Notes under the pieces: generated by a model | Told to the model about the DNA's origin: nothing | The model's database searches: none | What the model saw: the letters and a program-made list of their open reading frames with translations, nothing else | Assembly (NCBI RefSeq): GCF_001612745.1 | Contig: NZ_BDBA01000115.1 | Location: forward strand, 1 to 41,614 | DNA length: 41,614 nt | Direction: 5' to 3' | Origin: Nocardia amamiensis NBRC 102102 | Lineage (GTDB): Bacteria > Actinomycetota > Actinomycetes > Mycobacteriales > Mycobacteriaceae | Part shown: one piece after another, positions 41,159 to 41,614 of the stretch | Layout: the number at the start of each line of letters is the position of its first letter | Numbering within the stretch: the first letter of the stretch is position 1 | Position numbers and translations under genes: made by a program

Positions 41159-41527
41159 ATGAGTAGTACACCGATTCCGCCGCGAGCGTTGACCGACCTC
41201 GAAACCGGCGTCGTCACCAAGCTGCTGTCGTCGAACGCCCCCGGCGCCTCAGAGTATCTGGCGCAGGTGCCCTATTCGCAGGTCGTCGCAACGTGGGGTG
41301 TCGGTTCACCTAGTGTCGATCTGGCGGTGCGGCCCGGTGCGGTGCAAGCATCCGGTTCGCCGGACGGTATCTTCGCCAGCGGAGCGGTCACCGACCGCAA
41401 CGGAGCGCCGATCGGCGAGGTCATTTTATGGGTCGAGAACGGTTGGCTCAGTGGAATCGAGTACGCCTGGTATACGGACGAACGCCCACACGCACTGCCC
41501 GAGCCCGGTCAGATCGAGCTTCTATAG
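41159..41527 (+). CDS. Probable immunity protein of the type VII toxin
   Basis: A 122-residue acidic soluble protein: YLAQVPYSQVVATWGVGSPSVDLAVRPG, then GEVILWVENGWLSGIEYAWYTDERPHALPEPGQIELL. The 'GE-x-x-x-W-V-E-x-G-x-L-S-G-x-E-Y-A-W-Y-T-D' segment is familiar from small actinobacterial proteins encoded beside toxins, though I cannot name the family. ATG 41159 follows AAGGAG by 4 bases; the gap after the toxin is 26 bases. Role inferred from position, size and charge: it would bind and block the toxin in the producer. Confidence 0.75.
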   Translation: MSSTPIPPRALTDLETGVVTKLLSSNAPGASEYLAQVPYSQVVATWGVGSPSVDLAVRPGAVQASGSPDGIFASGAVTDRNGAPIGEVILWVENGWLSGIEYAWYTDERPHALPEPGQIELL

Positions 41528-41614
41528 TGCAAGCAGATGATTGGGCGAATTGCCGACAAGAACAGCAACGAGCCGGACAGTGCATCGTCGAAACCGAGGG
41601 CGCACCTAACTAAG

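Noticed and set aside
41428..41613. Open frame at the right edge ending near 41613
   Set aside because: It overlaps the immunity gene in another frame, has no ribosome site and shows no family resemblance.

Overview
The window is high-GC actinobacterial DNA. A Nocardia-like (Mycobacteriales) host is the best inference. The reasons are an MMPL-type exporter, WXG100 proteins of type VII secretion, two secreted proteins resembling the DUF8020 family of Nocardia/Rhodococcus, a haloalkane dehalogenase with the DmbB/DhlA residue set, and many TetR regulators on GC-rich, GTG-tolerant genes. No rRNA, intact tRNA or CRISPR array is visible.

Left part (1-12.1 kb): a GlcG/HbpS-like protein, a carotenoid oxygenase-family enzyme, and a NarL-type two-component pair divergent from an MMPL exporter. 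Then come an MDR oxidoreductase, remnants of mobile DNA (IS21-like end repeats, a broken glcG copy, a small HTH gene), a TetR/membrane-protein pair with matched operator boxes, a haloalkane dehalogenase and a PmtA-like methyltransferase.

Scarred accessory region (12.1-16.6 kb): an AraC pseudogene joined directly to a beta-propeller fragment, a hydroxylaminobenzene mutase homologue, a serine-recombinase 3' remnant ending at a tRNA-3'-end-like 20-mer, an internally deleted IS701 element with perfect ends, a class 3 lipase and an IS630 relic.

Middle (16.9-28.6 kb): a secreted protein; a membrane protein plus winged-helix regulator behind twin palindromes; a tightly overlapping TetR-NmrA-ASCH/HTH operon behind a 10-bp-arm palindrome; an orphan TipAS domain; about 1.1 kb without a convincing gene; and an operon of alpha/beta hydrolase, MFS transporter and two tandem DUF8020-like secreted proteins. 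That operon is divergent from a TetR gene, with two operator copies between them.

Catabolic operon (28.6-35.6 kb, minus strand): LacI regulator, SDR, fused CoA-transferase, thiolase, half-length MFS, second SDR, metallo-beta-lactamase-fold (lactonase-like) hydrolase. The genes overlap or nearly touch. The set reads as ring opening or hydrolysis, CoA activation, oxidation and thiolysis of a hydroxy/keto acid or lactone; the substrate is unknown.

Right end (36.3-41.6 kb): a frameshifted IS110 element, an IS4 transposase fragment and a second serine-recombinase remnant followed by the same 20-mer. Then comes an apparently intact four-gene type VII secretion toxin cassette: two WXG100 proteins, a three-part toxin with a C-terminal domain vaguely like EndoU/BECR nucleases, and a probable immunity protein. 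This cassette and the LacI operon are the most interesting functional units.
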